The translations under genes were made by a program, and so were the position numbers. Shown piece after piece: positions 7,447 through 14,742 of a stretch of 64,000 bases of DNA; positions within the stretch are counted from its first letter, which is position 1, and every line of letters starts with the position of its first letter. The notes below the pieces were generated by a model, which ran no database searches, was not told the origin of the DNA, and saw only the letters and a list, made by a program, of their open reading frames with translations. The DNA is taken from NCBI RefSeq assembly GCF_000058485.1, contig NC_008278.1, forward strand, positions 614,962 through 678,961. The letters run 5' to 3'. Source of the stretch: Frankia alni ACN14a (lineage in GTDB: Bacteria > Actinomycetota > Actinomycetes > Frankiales > Frankiaceae).

Positions 7447-8886
7447 TCAGGCATGCTGCAGATGGTAGAGAACCTCTTTATTATCCTTGTTGTCCAGCAG
7501 GTAGAGTTGATCATTATCAAACCAGAATCTCAAGAATCTCTGCTCGCCGGGGGCGCTGATCTGCATGAGGTATTCTGCCTCGTTTCCTTGGCCGGCCGCC
7601 TTGTCTCTACCCAGAACCTGATATTCGCCTGAAGTCTCTGGATGATCATCGTCGTAGTGCAGGATGAAGGTCTCTTGGGCGGAGAAGTTGACCCTGGCCT
7701 GACATTCTCCTCCTGCTGTACCCTGAGGGTATTCCTGGTAAATGCAATTCCAGCTTCCGTGGAGTCGCTGGGTGATTCCTGGAATTTCGGAAGGGGTATT
7801 GGAAGGAGTGCTGGAGGGAGTGCCAGTAGCACCTCCAGCGCCTCCCGCGGGCCTGGGAGTCGCGGACTCTCTCGGTTTGTCGACCGATCCCTCGTCCCGA
7901 CCGTCGGGTGGGATCGGCGTCGGCGTGCTGGCAGTCGTTGCCGGCGATCTGGTGGGAACGGGTGTGGTCGGCGGGTCGGGACGTGTCGTCGGTGGCCCTG
8001 ATGGCGACCTGGGAAAATACATGACCAGCGTGACCGCGGTGACCGCAGTGATCATGGCGCCGATGATCAGGGGCATGCGGCGCGACCGACGAGGATCTCT
8101 GCCCGATCTCTTCTCGCCCCGGTGGGACGGTCCGTGTGCCGGGTGGTCGGCTGCGACATCGACGCGTCGACCAACACTGACGGCCGGTTCACGTGAGACG
8201 ATCTGCAGGCCGGAGGGAGCGCTGGATCGCAACGGCGACGGGCCGGGGAGCTGGGGAGTCCGACCATGGTTCGGCGCCGCGCGGCCGCCCGTGTCCGCAC
8301 TGGCCGGTGCCGCCGGAGTCCACGGAAATCCAGGTGGTTCCGTGGAGGGCTGCGTCATGGGCGGGATCGGGCCATCCGACGGCGCGATGGCACCGTCGGC
8401 GGCGCTTCCGGGAATACCTGGTTCGAGCGTTCCGTCGTTGGGGAAGGCAGGCTGGGTCAGTGGTTTGGCGCGACCGCCCACCACCGCCGTGATCTGCGTC
8501 CGCAGGCGATCGCCGGCTTCCTTCCGGGAGCAGCCGAACAAGTCGAACGACACGATCCCGCCCAGAACGTCGGGCCGGCGGCAGTTCTCGATGCGGACTG
8601 GCACCAGGCGACGCCGGAAACCCTGGGGATCGGCCCGGTAGACGGTCTGCCATTCCGCCGTCCCGTATACAGACGAAAGATACTGCTCGGAAAGTACGGC
8701 GAGCATCCGGGTGGATCGTTCGATTCCGGCGCGCAGCTGACTCGTCCAGTGTGAGCCGGGGACGAAGTCCCACTCCGGGAACAGTACGCTGTAGCCGGCG
8801 TTTTCCAACTCCCAGGCGATCCACGCGGCCCAGGCCCGGTCGACGGCCGCATACGAAACAAAGAAATCCCACTGCTGCTCGGCCAC
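7447..8886 (-). CDS. TIR-domain protein with transmembrane segment and C-terminal sensor-like domain
   Basis: 479 residues from a GTG start. Residues 5-135 form a bacterial TIR domain: WDFFVSYAAVDRAWAAWIA, the PEWDFVPGSHW loop, MLAVLSEQYLSS, and GTAEW, whose Glu78 sits at the position of the catalytic glutamate of NAD-cleaving TIR domains. Residues ~140-270 are proline-rich and disordered. Residues ~271-292 (PLIIGAMITAVTAVTLVMYF) form one membrane span, followed by a Pro/Thr-rich stalk and a compact domain from ~374 (GSWNCIYQEYP to the C-terminus). Predicted topology: TIR inside, C-terminal domain outside. The 3' third is lower in GC. Neighbours are toxin-antitoxin scraps and a luciferase-like gene. 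TIR proteins in bacteria often act in phage defence by depleting NAD; here the ligand and trigger are unknown. Confidence 0.85.
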   Translation of the reverse strand: MAEQQWDFFVSYAAVDRAWAAWIAWELENAGYSVLFPEWDFVPGSHWTSQLRAGIERSTRMLAVLSEQYLSSVYGTAEWQTVYRADPQGFRRRLVPVRIENCRRPDVLGGIVSFDLFGCSRKEAGDRLRTQITAVVGGRAKPLTQPAFPNDGTLEPGIPGSAADGAIAPSDGPIPPMTQPSTEPPGFPWTPAAPASADTGGRAAPNHGRTPQLPGPSPLRSSAPSGLQIVSREPAVSVGRRVDVAADHPAHGPSHRGEKRSGRDPRRSRRMPLIIGAMITAVTAVTLVMYFPRSPSGPPTTRPDPPTTPVPTRSPATTASTPTPIPPDGRDEGSVDKPRESATPRPAGGAGGATGTPSSTPSNTPSEIPGITQRLHGSWNCIYQEYPQGTAGGECQARVNFSAQETFILHYDDDHPETSGEYQVLGRDKAAGQGNEAEYLMQISAPGEQRFLRFWFDNDQLYLLDNKDNKEVLYHLQHA

Positions 8887-9171
8887 CTCGGGGACCCCTG
8901 TCAGGACGGTGATATCGCATTATTGCAGGCGGCGCCTTTCGACCGGCATGCGGGTCTCGGTCGGGGCAGGACGGATCAACGGTTCGAGTGGGACGTCGGA
9001 AGCGCCCTTCCGTCGTGCCGTGGATCGTCCATCCGGGTGGTCGAGTATAGTTCGGCGGTATCTTCGCCCCACGAGACCCGATCTTGCGCGGCGGCCGTGT
9101 GCTCGGTGCCGGCGCTGGATTCCACTCAAGTGGTTTCGATAGTTCGGGGTGACGTGGTTAGCGTGGGCGAC

Positions 9172-10098
9172 ATGATCCCGATTGGGCTCGCCCTCGTACC
9201 GCCCGGACCCGAGGCGTCGAACGCCATCGACGTGCTGGTAGGCCAGGCCAAAGCTGCCGCGGCGGCCGGCCTCGGCTCGGTCTGGCTGGGCCAGCAGTAC
9301 GACCTCGACGCGCTCACCGCCCTCGCCGCGCTGGCCGTACACGTGCCCGGGGTCGGGCTCGGCACCGCCGTCACCGTCACCCACAGCCGGCATCCGATCA
9401 CCATGTCCAGTCAGGCACAGACCGTGCAGGCGGCCAGCGGTGGTCGGCTCACCCTCGGCCTCGGCGTGCTACACCGGCGACCGGTCGCGCGGCGCTTCGG
9501 GATCGATCTCGACGGCCCCGCAACCTACATGCGCGAGTACCTATGCGCCCTGCAGCCGCTGCTGCGCGACGGCACGGTCGTCTTCGAGGGTGACATGATC
9601 ACCGCAGACACCAGCGGATTCTCCGGCCACGTCGCCGGGAGCACCCCGCCCGTCGTCCTCGTCGCCGCGCTTGGCACGGCGATGCTGCGCGTCGCCGGCG
9701 AGCTTGCCGACGGAACGGTGACCTGGATGGCCGGCCCCCGGACGATCGGCAGCCATATCGTTCCCGCCATCACCGCCGCCGGCGGCGGGGCCGCGGCGCC
9801 GCAGGTCGCGGTGAGCCTGCCGGTGTGCGTCACCGACCATCCCGAGGAGGCCCGCCGCCGCGCCGCCGCCCATCTCGCGTGCTACGCCGACCTCCCCTCC
9901 TACCAGGCGATGTTCGACCAGGAGGGCGCCGCCAATCCTGCCGAGGTTGCGATCATCGGCGACGAGCGGCACCTCGAAACGCAGCTTCACCGCCTCACCG
10001 ACGCCGGTGCCACCCGCTTCATCGCCAAACCCACCGGGATCACCACCGCCGCCGAGCGCGATCGCACCCTTCAGGCCCTCGGCGGTCTGGCGGGATGA
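9172..10098 (+). CDS. F420-dependent LLM-class oxidoreductase (TIGR03564-like)
   Basis: 308 residues from the ATG at 9172 (IPIGLALVPPGPEASNAIDV). The alpha/beta-barrel signature of luciferase-like F420 enzymes is clear: SVWLGQQYDLDALTALA, ITMSSQAQTVQAASGGRLTL, MREYLCALQPLLRDG, ADGTVTWMAGPRTIGSH, and a C-terminal ATRFIAKP strand. Members use reduced coenzyme F420 to act on varied organic substrates in the cytoplasm. An in-frame upstream extension back to 8923 lacks homology, so I rejected it. A partial, frameshifted duplicate lies at 5514-5765. Substrate unknown. Confidence 0.9.
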   Translation: MIPIGLALVPPGPEASNAIDVLVGQAKAAAAAGLGSVWLGQQYDLDALTALAALAVHVPGVGLGTAVTVTHSRHPITMSSQAQTVQAASGGRLTLGLGVLHRRPVARRFGIDLDGPATYMREYLCALQPLLRDGTVVFEGDMITADTSGFSGHVAGSTPPVVLVAALGTAMLRVAGELADGTVTWMAGPRTIGSHIVPAITAAGGGAAAPQVAVSLPVCVTDHPEEARRRAAAHLACYADLPSYQAMFDQEGAANPAEVAIIGDERHLETQLHRLTDAGATRFIAKPTGITTAAERDRTLQALGGLAG

Positions 10099-10206
10099 GC
10101 CCGGCCGCCGTCCCGTGGGCCGATCCGCCGCGGCGACGCGGCCATACCGCAGCGGACAGAGCCTTGCCGCGATCTACTGCCGACGGCCAGATGGCGCCGC
10201 GAAGGT

Positions 10207-10818
10207 TCAGGGCGGCAGGTCCGGTCGAGGTTCGACGCCGCCGCGCAGGACGTGCATCAACCGGACGGCGTCCGCGGGGTCGGTGCTGGCCAGGGCGGTG
10301 GCGTTGGTGAGGGCCAGCAGGTCGGCGGCGGTCAGGTCCGGGCGCACCGCGCCGGCTTCCTGTGCTGGAGCCAGGAGTGCTGCCAGTGTCGAGCGCATCG
10401 ACGCGTGCCAGCCTTCCGCCAACTTGCCGCGCCGCTCGTCGGGCCCCTGCGAGAGCGCGGCCAGGGCGAGCGCGCGCCTGGTCGCGGCGTGCACGACGAA
10501 CAGGTCCAGCCAGGCGAACAGGGCGTCACCGGGAGGGGTCGTCTCGAGCAGCGCGGCGCCGTGCCCGCACAGGGCGTCGACCTCCTCGGAGTAGACGGCG
10601 ACGAGCAGGTCGCCCCTGGTCGGGAAGTTGCGGTACAGGGTGGCGTTGCCGACGCCGGCGCGGCGGGCGATCTCGTCGAGGGGTACCTCGGTGCCGCGCT
10701 CGTCGAACAACGCCCGCGCCGCCGTCACCAGTGATTCGACGTTGCGCGCCGCGTCCGACCGCAGCCGTCGCCCGGCCGCGCGCGTTCCCGAGGTGCGCGG
10801 GGGCAGGTCTTGCGTCAC
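10207..10818 (-). CDS. TetR/AcrR-family transcriptional regulator
   Basis: 203 residues. N-terminal helix-turn-helix: LVTAARALFDERGTEVPLD, then IARRAGVGNATLYRNFPTRG, the standard TetR recognition helix; the rest is an all-helical ligand domain (ALFAWLDLFVVHAATRRALA and following). GTG at 10818 is chosen because AAGGAG lies just upstream; an ATG at 10911 would add low-complexity residues encoded by a short tandem repeat. It is divergent from the SnoaL-like and SDR genes, with a TGGGGA-TC-TCCCCA dyad in the gap, so it probably represses them and itself. Confidence 0.88.
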   Translation of the reverse strand: MTQDLPPRTSGTRAAGRRLRSDAARNVESLVTAARALFDERGTEVPLDEIARRAGVGNATLYRNFPTRGDLLVAVYSEEVDALCGHGAALLETTPPGDALFAWLDLFVVHAATRRALALAALSQGPDERRGKLAEGWHASMRSTLAALLAPAQEAGAVRPDLTAADLLALTNATALASTDPADAVRLMHVLRGGVEPRPDLPP

Positions 10819-10823
10819 GGCGG

Positions 10824-10867
10824 CTCCTTGCGGACCGGGGCTTGCGGACCCGGGGCTTGCGGACCGA
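10824..10867. repeat. Short tandem repeat upstream of TetR gene
   Basis: The core GCTTGCGGACC (first copy CCTTGCGGACC) recurs three times at a spacing of about 14-15 bp between the TetR start and its presumed operator. Copies differ by one or two bases. It would lie in the 5' leader of the tetR transcript. Confidence 0.7.
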
Positions 10868-10896
10868 GGGAGGCGCCCATTATCGTCGACAGGAAA

Positions 10897-10910
10897 TGGG
10901 GATCTCCCCA
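10897..10910. promoter_or_regulatory. Probable TetR operator
   Basis: TGGGGA-TC-TCCCCA is a perfect 6-bp inverted repeat with a two-base centre, in the intergenic region between the divergent TetR and SnoaL-like genes. Position and symmetry fit an autoregulatory operator; binding is inferred. Confidence 0.55.
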
Positions 10911-10947
10911 CTTATGTGTTGGATGCGACGATGCGGAGACCCAGCCG

Positions 10948-11358
10948 ATGACGTTGACCGTCGACGACCGGATTGCTGTCAACGACCTCATCCACGAGTA
11001 CGGCCATCTCGTCGATGCCGGGGAACTCGACCGTCTGGCGGAGCTGTTCACTGCTGACGTGACCCATGACCTGATCGACTTCGGGCAGGGGACGCTGACC
11101 GGGGTGGCGGCCATCCGATCCGCGGCCCTCGCCCTGGGCGAGGCGAACCCCGTCGGTCACCACGTCACCAACATCGTTCTCACCGAACAGGCCGACGGCC
11201 GGGTCCGGGCCCGGTCGAAGGGCATCGGGATCATGGCCGATGGCACCACCGGCAGCGTGCTCTACGACGACCTGATCGTCCGCCGCGACGGCACCTGGCG
11301 CATCAGCCACCGAAAGATCGTCGCCCGCCGCGCGCCGCTCGGCGGTGTGCCCCGCTGA
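10948..11358 (+). CDS. SnoaL-like / NTF2-fold protein
   Basis: 136 residues starting MTLTVDDRIAVNDLIHEYGH. The pattern is that of the SnoaL_4/NTF2-like cone fold: an N-terminal helix with LIHEYGHLVDAGELDRLAEL, the FTADVTHDL strand, a central HHVTNIVLTE strand with paired His, and a C-terminal RRDGTWRISHRKI hairpin. Family members are small isomerases, hydratases or dehydratase-like enzymes, or ligand binders. The SDR gene follows on the same strand 152 bp downstream, and the divergent TetR probably controls both. Start: ATG at 10948; no strong ribosome-binding site. Confidence 0.85.
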   Translation: MTLTVDDRIAVNDLIHEYGHLVDAGELDRLAELFTADVTHDLIDFGQGTLTGVAAIRSAALALGEANPVGHHVTNIVLTEQADGRVRARSKGIGIMADGTTGSVLYDDLIVRRDGTWRISHRKIVARRAPLGGVPR

Positions 11359-11510
11359 CAGCACGTCCACGGGTAGGCCATCTCGTCGGGATCCGACTCC
11401 TGCGCATCATGGCGTCGAAGCTGCTCGTTCACCCTGATGGGGGAGGCTTACGCCGGCGTCGCAACCGGATTCGCCGCCGCGGTGGTCTCCCCGAGTTCCC
11501 TGGAGGAAGC

Positions 11511-12287
11511 GTGGTCGCCTCGTCGGTCGTCATCACGGGAGCGGCGTCCGGCATCGGGCGAGCGTGCGTGGAGTTGTTCGCTGCCCGGGGGTTCGGGGTC
11601 GTCGCGGTCGACCTGGACGAGGCCGGGTTGTCCGCCCTGATCGGACGGTCGGCGTCGGAGCAGGTCGTGCCGCTCGTCGGGGACGTCTCCCGCGAGGAGA
11701 CCGGCACGGCCATGGCGCGGCTCGCGCTTGATCGGTTCGGGCGGCTGGACGTCGCGGTCCTCAACGCCGGGATCGGCGGGACCCTGCCGTGGGAGGACGC
11801 CGATGCGATCGATCGGCTCGACCGGATCTTCGCCGTCAATGTGCGAGGCGTCGCGATCGGGATACGTTCGGTCGTTCCGGCCATGCGTGCCGCCGGCGGT
11901 GGCGCGATCGTCGTGACCGCGTCCAGTGCCGGGCTTCAGGGTGAGCCGGGGAACTGGGCGTACAACGCGTCCAAGGCAGCGGTGATCAACATGGTGCGCG
12001 CCGCGGCACTCGATCACGCGGCCCAGCGCATCCGGATCAACGCGGTGGCGCCGGGCCTCAGCGAGACCCCCTTGACGGCGCGGCACCGGGCCGAGCCGGA
12101 GTCCGCGGCGGCGGTAGGCCGGCGGATCCCGATGCAGCGCTGGGGACAGGCGCGTGAGCACGCGGCGGCCATCTGGTTCCTGGCCTCACCCGAGGCGTCC
12201 TACATCACCGGTACGACGCTGGTCGCCGACGGAGGGCTCACCGCCCACCACGGCGCGGCGCCGCTGCCGTCTCACTCACAGCCCTGA
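11511..12287 (+). CDS. Short-chain dehydrogenase/reductase (SDR)
   Basis: 258 residues. Rossmann NAD(P) motif TGAASGIGRA at residues ~9-18, the NAG-type strand VLNAGIGG, catalytic Ser in VVTASSAG, YNASK with catalytic Tyr/Lys, and the classical C-terminal FLASPEASYITGTTLVADGG. It oxidises alcohols or reduces ketones with NAD(P); substrate unknown. GTG at 11511 is preceded by GGAGGA at 11502-11507, which fixes the start; a longer in-frame start at 11409 has no homology. Likely co-transcribed with the SnoaL-like gene. Confidence 0.9.
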   Translation: MVASSVVITGAASGIGRACVELFAARGFGVVAVDLDEAGLSALIGRSASEQVVPLVGDVSREETGTAMARLALDRFGRLDVAVLNAGIGGTLPWEDADAIDRLDRIFAVNVRGVAIGIRSVVPAMRAAGGGAIVVTASSAGLQGEPGNWAYNASKAAVINMVRAAALDHAAQRIRINAVAPGLSETPLTARHRAEPESAAAVGRRIPMQRWGQAREHAAAIWFLASPEASYITGTTLVADGGLTAHHGAAPLPSHSQP

Positions 12288-12430
12288 GCTGGCCTGGCGT
12301 GAGAGCTCGCGCATTTCAAGGGTCGTCGCATGAGTCGAATGCTGTACGGCTCGTAACCGAGTCGCCCGAAAAACCGCTGTGCGTCGGTGTTGAAAATTCC
12401 CGTGTTGAGTCGCAGCGTAACATCCGCCAT
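12272..12430 (-). pseudogene. GNAT acetyltransferase, C-terminal remnant
   Basis: The minus strand reads LRLNTGIFNTDAQRFFGRLG and then YEPYSIRLMRRPL, the last strand-helix-strand of a GNAT N-acetyltransferase. The acetyl-CoA binding part is absent and the 3' end overlaps the convergent SDR gene. Too short to be a working enzyme. Confidence 0.6.
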
Positions 12431-12542
12431 CGTCGCGGACCGAATTGTGCGAGTCCCAGTCACTGGGCCAGTGTGGATCTCGCACCCCCCGAAGTACATC
12501 GATTTATCGGCGCTGGCCCTGTCCTGCGCTGTCCCCTACCTG

Positions 12543-13157
12543 TCAGCCGGGCGGGTCGGTGAAGGCGGCTCGGGTGAGGGTGGTGGCCGTACGTACCGCG
12601 CTGGCGATCGCTTCCTCCGGTGGCAGCCGGCACAGGTCGGTCAGGACGAACAGGGCTTCGGCGCTGACGGTGATCGCCAGGTCGAGCTTCAGGCGGTCCA
12701 GCGCGGCGGGGCCGAGGTAGGCCGGACCGGCCGGGTCCTGGAACGGCGCGAGGGCGTGGTCGATCAGGCCGAAACGAAGGCCGGGGCGGTCCCGCGCCCG
12801 GAGCGGTGCGGTGATCGTGTGGGAGATCGTCGCCCGCACCGCGCCCTGGTAGGCCAGTACCTGGCGCAGGAGATGCTCGCAGGCGAAGGCGACGCGCTCC
12901 CCGGGATCGGTCGACCCGGCGATCGGGGCGAGGGCCTGCGCCGGTTGCGGCCACAGCCCGACCAGGGCCTCCTGGATCAGTGAGACCAGGTCGGGGAAGT
13001 AGCGGTAGGCGGTGGCCTCGGACACCAGGGCGACCTGCGCGACCTGCGGCATCGTGACCTCGGCGCCCGAGCGGATCAGCTCTCGGCACGCCTGCACGAT
13101 GGCCTTGCGGGTCCTGGCCTTCTGGTTCGTCCGGCCGGTGGCGCCCGATACGGCCAT
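12543..13157 (-). CDS. TetR-family transcriptional regulator
   Basis: 204 residues. DNA-binding domain: ARTRKAIVQACRELIRSG, then VAQVALVSEATAYRYFPDL as recognition helix; the C-terminal ligand domain includes HLLRQVLAYQGAVRATIS. Start ATG at 13157 (MAVSGATG); a second ATG two codons earlier is also possible. Divergent from the cupin-hydrolase-MFS genes, with a 12-bp inverted repeat (13194-13205 and 13252-13263) flanking the shared promoter region. It most likely represses that efflux/hydrolase operon in response to a small molecule. Confidence 0.88.
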   Translation of the reverse strand: MAVSGATGRTNQKARTRKAIVQACRELIRSGAEVTMPQVAQVALVSEATAYRYFPDLVSLIQEALVGLWPQPAQALAPIAGSTDPGERVAFACEHLLRQVLAYQGAVRATISHTITAPLRARDRPGLRFGLIDHALAPFQDPAGPAYLGPAALDRLKLDLAITVSAEALFVLTDLCRLPPEEAIASAVRTATTLTRAAFTDPPG

Positions 13158-13193
13158 CCTCACGTCCCCCCTCGTCGTCGTGACGGCGAAATC

Positions 13194-13263
13194 TCTTCGT
13201 GAGAGTACGCTTGCATCACCGATGCGAGCTCGCTATCTTCATGCGTGTCAGCTCTCACGAAGA
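13194..13263. promoter_or_regulatory. Divergent promoter region with spaced inverted repeat
   Basis: TCTTCGTGAGAG (13194-13205) and its exact reverse complement CTCTCACGAAGA (13252-13263) face each other across 46 bp. Between them lies an imperfect dyad TTGCATC-ACC-GATGCGA (13211-13227). The right arm ends just before the GGAGGAGA ribosome-binding site of the cupin gene. Two operators for the TetR, one per promoter, would fit. Confidence 0.55.
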
Positions 13264-13280
13264 GGTCTGGAGGAGATCCC

Positions 13281-13745
13281 ATGGGCACCAAGGCTTCGAT
13301 CGTCGGACCCGAGGGTGGAGAGGCCGTGCACCTCGGCCCGGCGACGATGCGCATCCTGGAGGACGGCAGCACCACCGGCCACCGCATCGGGATCGGCGAG
13401 ATCACCCTCGCCCCGCACACCGACGGACCGCCGCAACATCGGCACGGCCGGCACGACGAAGGCTTCTACGTCGTCTCCGGGACCGCCCGGTTCACCGTCG
13501 GCACCACCATTTACGACGCGCCGGCCGGCACCCTCGCGATGATCCCGCCCGGCGCGCCGCACACCTTCGCCAACCCCGGCGACGAACCGCTGGTGCTGCT
13601 CAACACCTTCACCCCGGACCTGTATGTGCAGTACTTCCGCGACCTGCGGGACATGATCGCCCAGACCGGCCCCGCGACGCCCGAGGCGACCGCGCAGGTC
13701 ATGAGCCGGTACGCCACCGAGGTGGCCACCGACTACGCCGACTGA
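13281..13745 (+). CDS. Cupin-domain protein
   Basis: 154 residues starting MGTKASIVGPEGGE. One cupin barrel: metal-binding motif 1 is seen as QHRHGRHDEGFYVVSG and motif 2 as PPGAPHTFANPGDE, giving the usual three-His-one-Glu site. Single-domain cupins serve as small dioxygenases, isomerases or binding proteins. GGAGGAGA eight bases upstream sets the start. First gene of a likely operon with the alpha/beta hydrolase and the MFS exporter. Confidence 0.88.
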   Translation: MGTKASIVGPEGGEAVHLGPATMRILEDGSTTGHRIGIGEITLAPHTDGPPQHRHGRHDEGFYVVSGTARFTVGTTIYDAPAGTLAMIPPGAPHTFANPGDEPLVLLNTFTPDLYVQYFRDLRDMIAQTGPATPEATAQVMSRYATEVATDYAD

Positions 13746-13874
13746 GCCACTGATCGGCTCCGCGCCCGTCGCCCCTGCACGTCGTTGCACGCCGGCAGCG
13801 CGCCGCCCCCTCGCGCCGCCCCCCTCGCGCCGCCCCTCTCATGCGGCGCACCCGTTCCGTCACGAGGAGATCGC

Positions 13875-14699
13875 ATGTTCACCACCACTGGCCTCTCGAC
13901 GGCCGTCCACCAGGTGCCCACGTCGTCCGGCCCCGTGCCCGTCACCGTCACCGAGCGCGGGCAGGGCCGGGTCGTCCTGCTGCTGCACGGCGGCGCCGGT
14001 CCCGACTCGGTCGCCGGCTTCGCCGACCTGCTCGCCGCCCACGGGCCGGCCCGGGTCCTGACCCCGAAGCACCCCGGGTTCGGCGGCACCCCCCGGCCTG
14101 ACGGCATCGACTCCGTCCGCCGGCTCGCCGAGGTCTACCGCGGCCTGCTGGACCTGCTCGACGTCACCGACGTGACCGTCGTGGGGAACTCGATCGGCGG
14201 CTGGATCGCCGCGGAACTCGCGCTCGCCGCGCCCAGGCGGGTCGGACGCCTCGTCCTGCTCAACGCCATCGGCCCCACCAGCGCCGAGCACCCCGTCGCC
14301 GACTTCTTCGCCCTGACGCTGGACGCGGTCGTGAACCTCAGCTACGCCGACCCGGACAGGTTCCGGATCAACCTGGCCGCGCTGACCGACGCGCAGAAGT
14401 CCGTCACCGCGGGCAACCGGGCGGCCCTGCAGGCCTACGGCGGCCCGACGATGGCCGACCCGAGCCTGGCCGGACGCCTGGGCGGACTCGCCGTTCCCAC
14501 GCTCGTGGTCTGGGGCGAGGCGGACCGGATGGCCGTGCCGGCCTACGGCCGGCAGTACGCCGCGGCCATCCCCGGCGCCGCCTTCCACCTGCTGCCCGCA
14601 GCCGGACACCTGCCGCATCTCGAGGCCCCCGATGCGCTGCTGACCCTGCTCGTGCAGTTCGTGCAGTTCGTCGACGGCACGCCGACGGACGGGGAGTAG
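13875..14699 (+). CDS. Alpha/beta-hydrolase
   Basis: 274 residues. Alpha/beta-hydrolase fold with oxyanion-hole loop LLLHGGAGPDSVAGF, nucleophile elbow GNSIGGWIA (Ser about residue 102), acid in WGEADRMAVP and the catalytic His in GHLPHLEAPD near the C-terminus. Such enzymes hydrolyse esters, lactones or C-C bonds. GAGGAG eight bases before the ATG supports the start. It sits 129 bp after the cupin and 43 bp before the MFS gene. Confidence 0.9.
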   Translation: MFTTTGLSTAVHQVPTSSGPVPVTVTERGQGRVVLLLHGGAGPDSVAGFADLLAAHGPARVLTPKHPGFGGTPRPDGIDSVRRLAEVYRGLLDLLDVTDVTVVGNSIGGWIAAELALAAPRRVGRLVLLNAIGPTSAEHPVADFFALTLDAVVNLSYADPDRFRINLAALTDAQKSVTAGNRAALQAYGGPTMADPSLAGRLGGLAVPTLVVWGEADRMAVPAYGRQYAAAIPGAAFHLLPAAGHLPHLEAPDALLTLLVQFVQFVDGTPTDGE

Positions 14700-14742
14700 C
14701 CGGCGAAGTTCTGATCATCCGACCGACCGGGAGGTCCGCGCC

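Noticed and set aside
8923-9171. N-terminal extension of the luciferase-like protein
   Set aside because: The first 83 codons of the open frame have no similarity to the family, whose conserved start matches the ATG at 9172.
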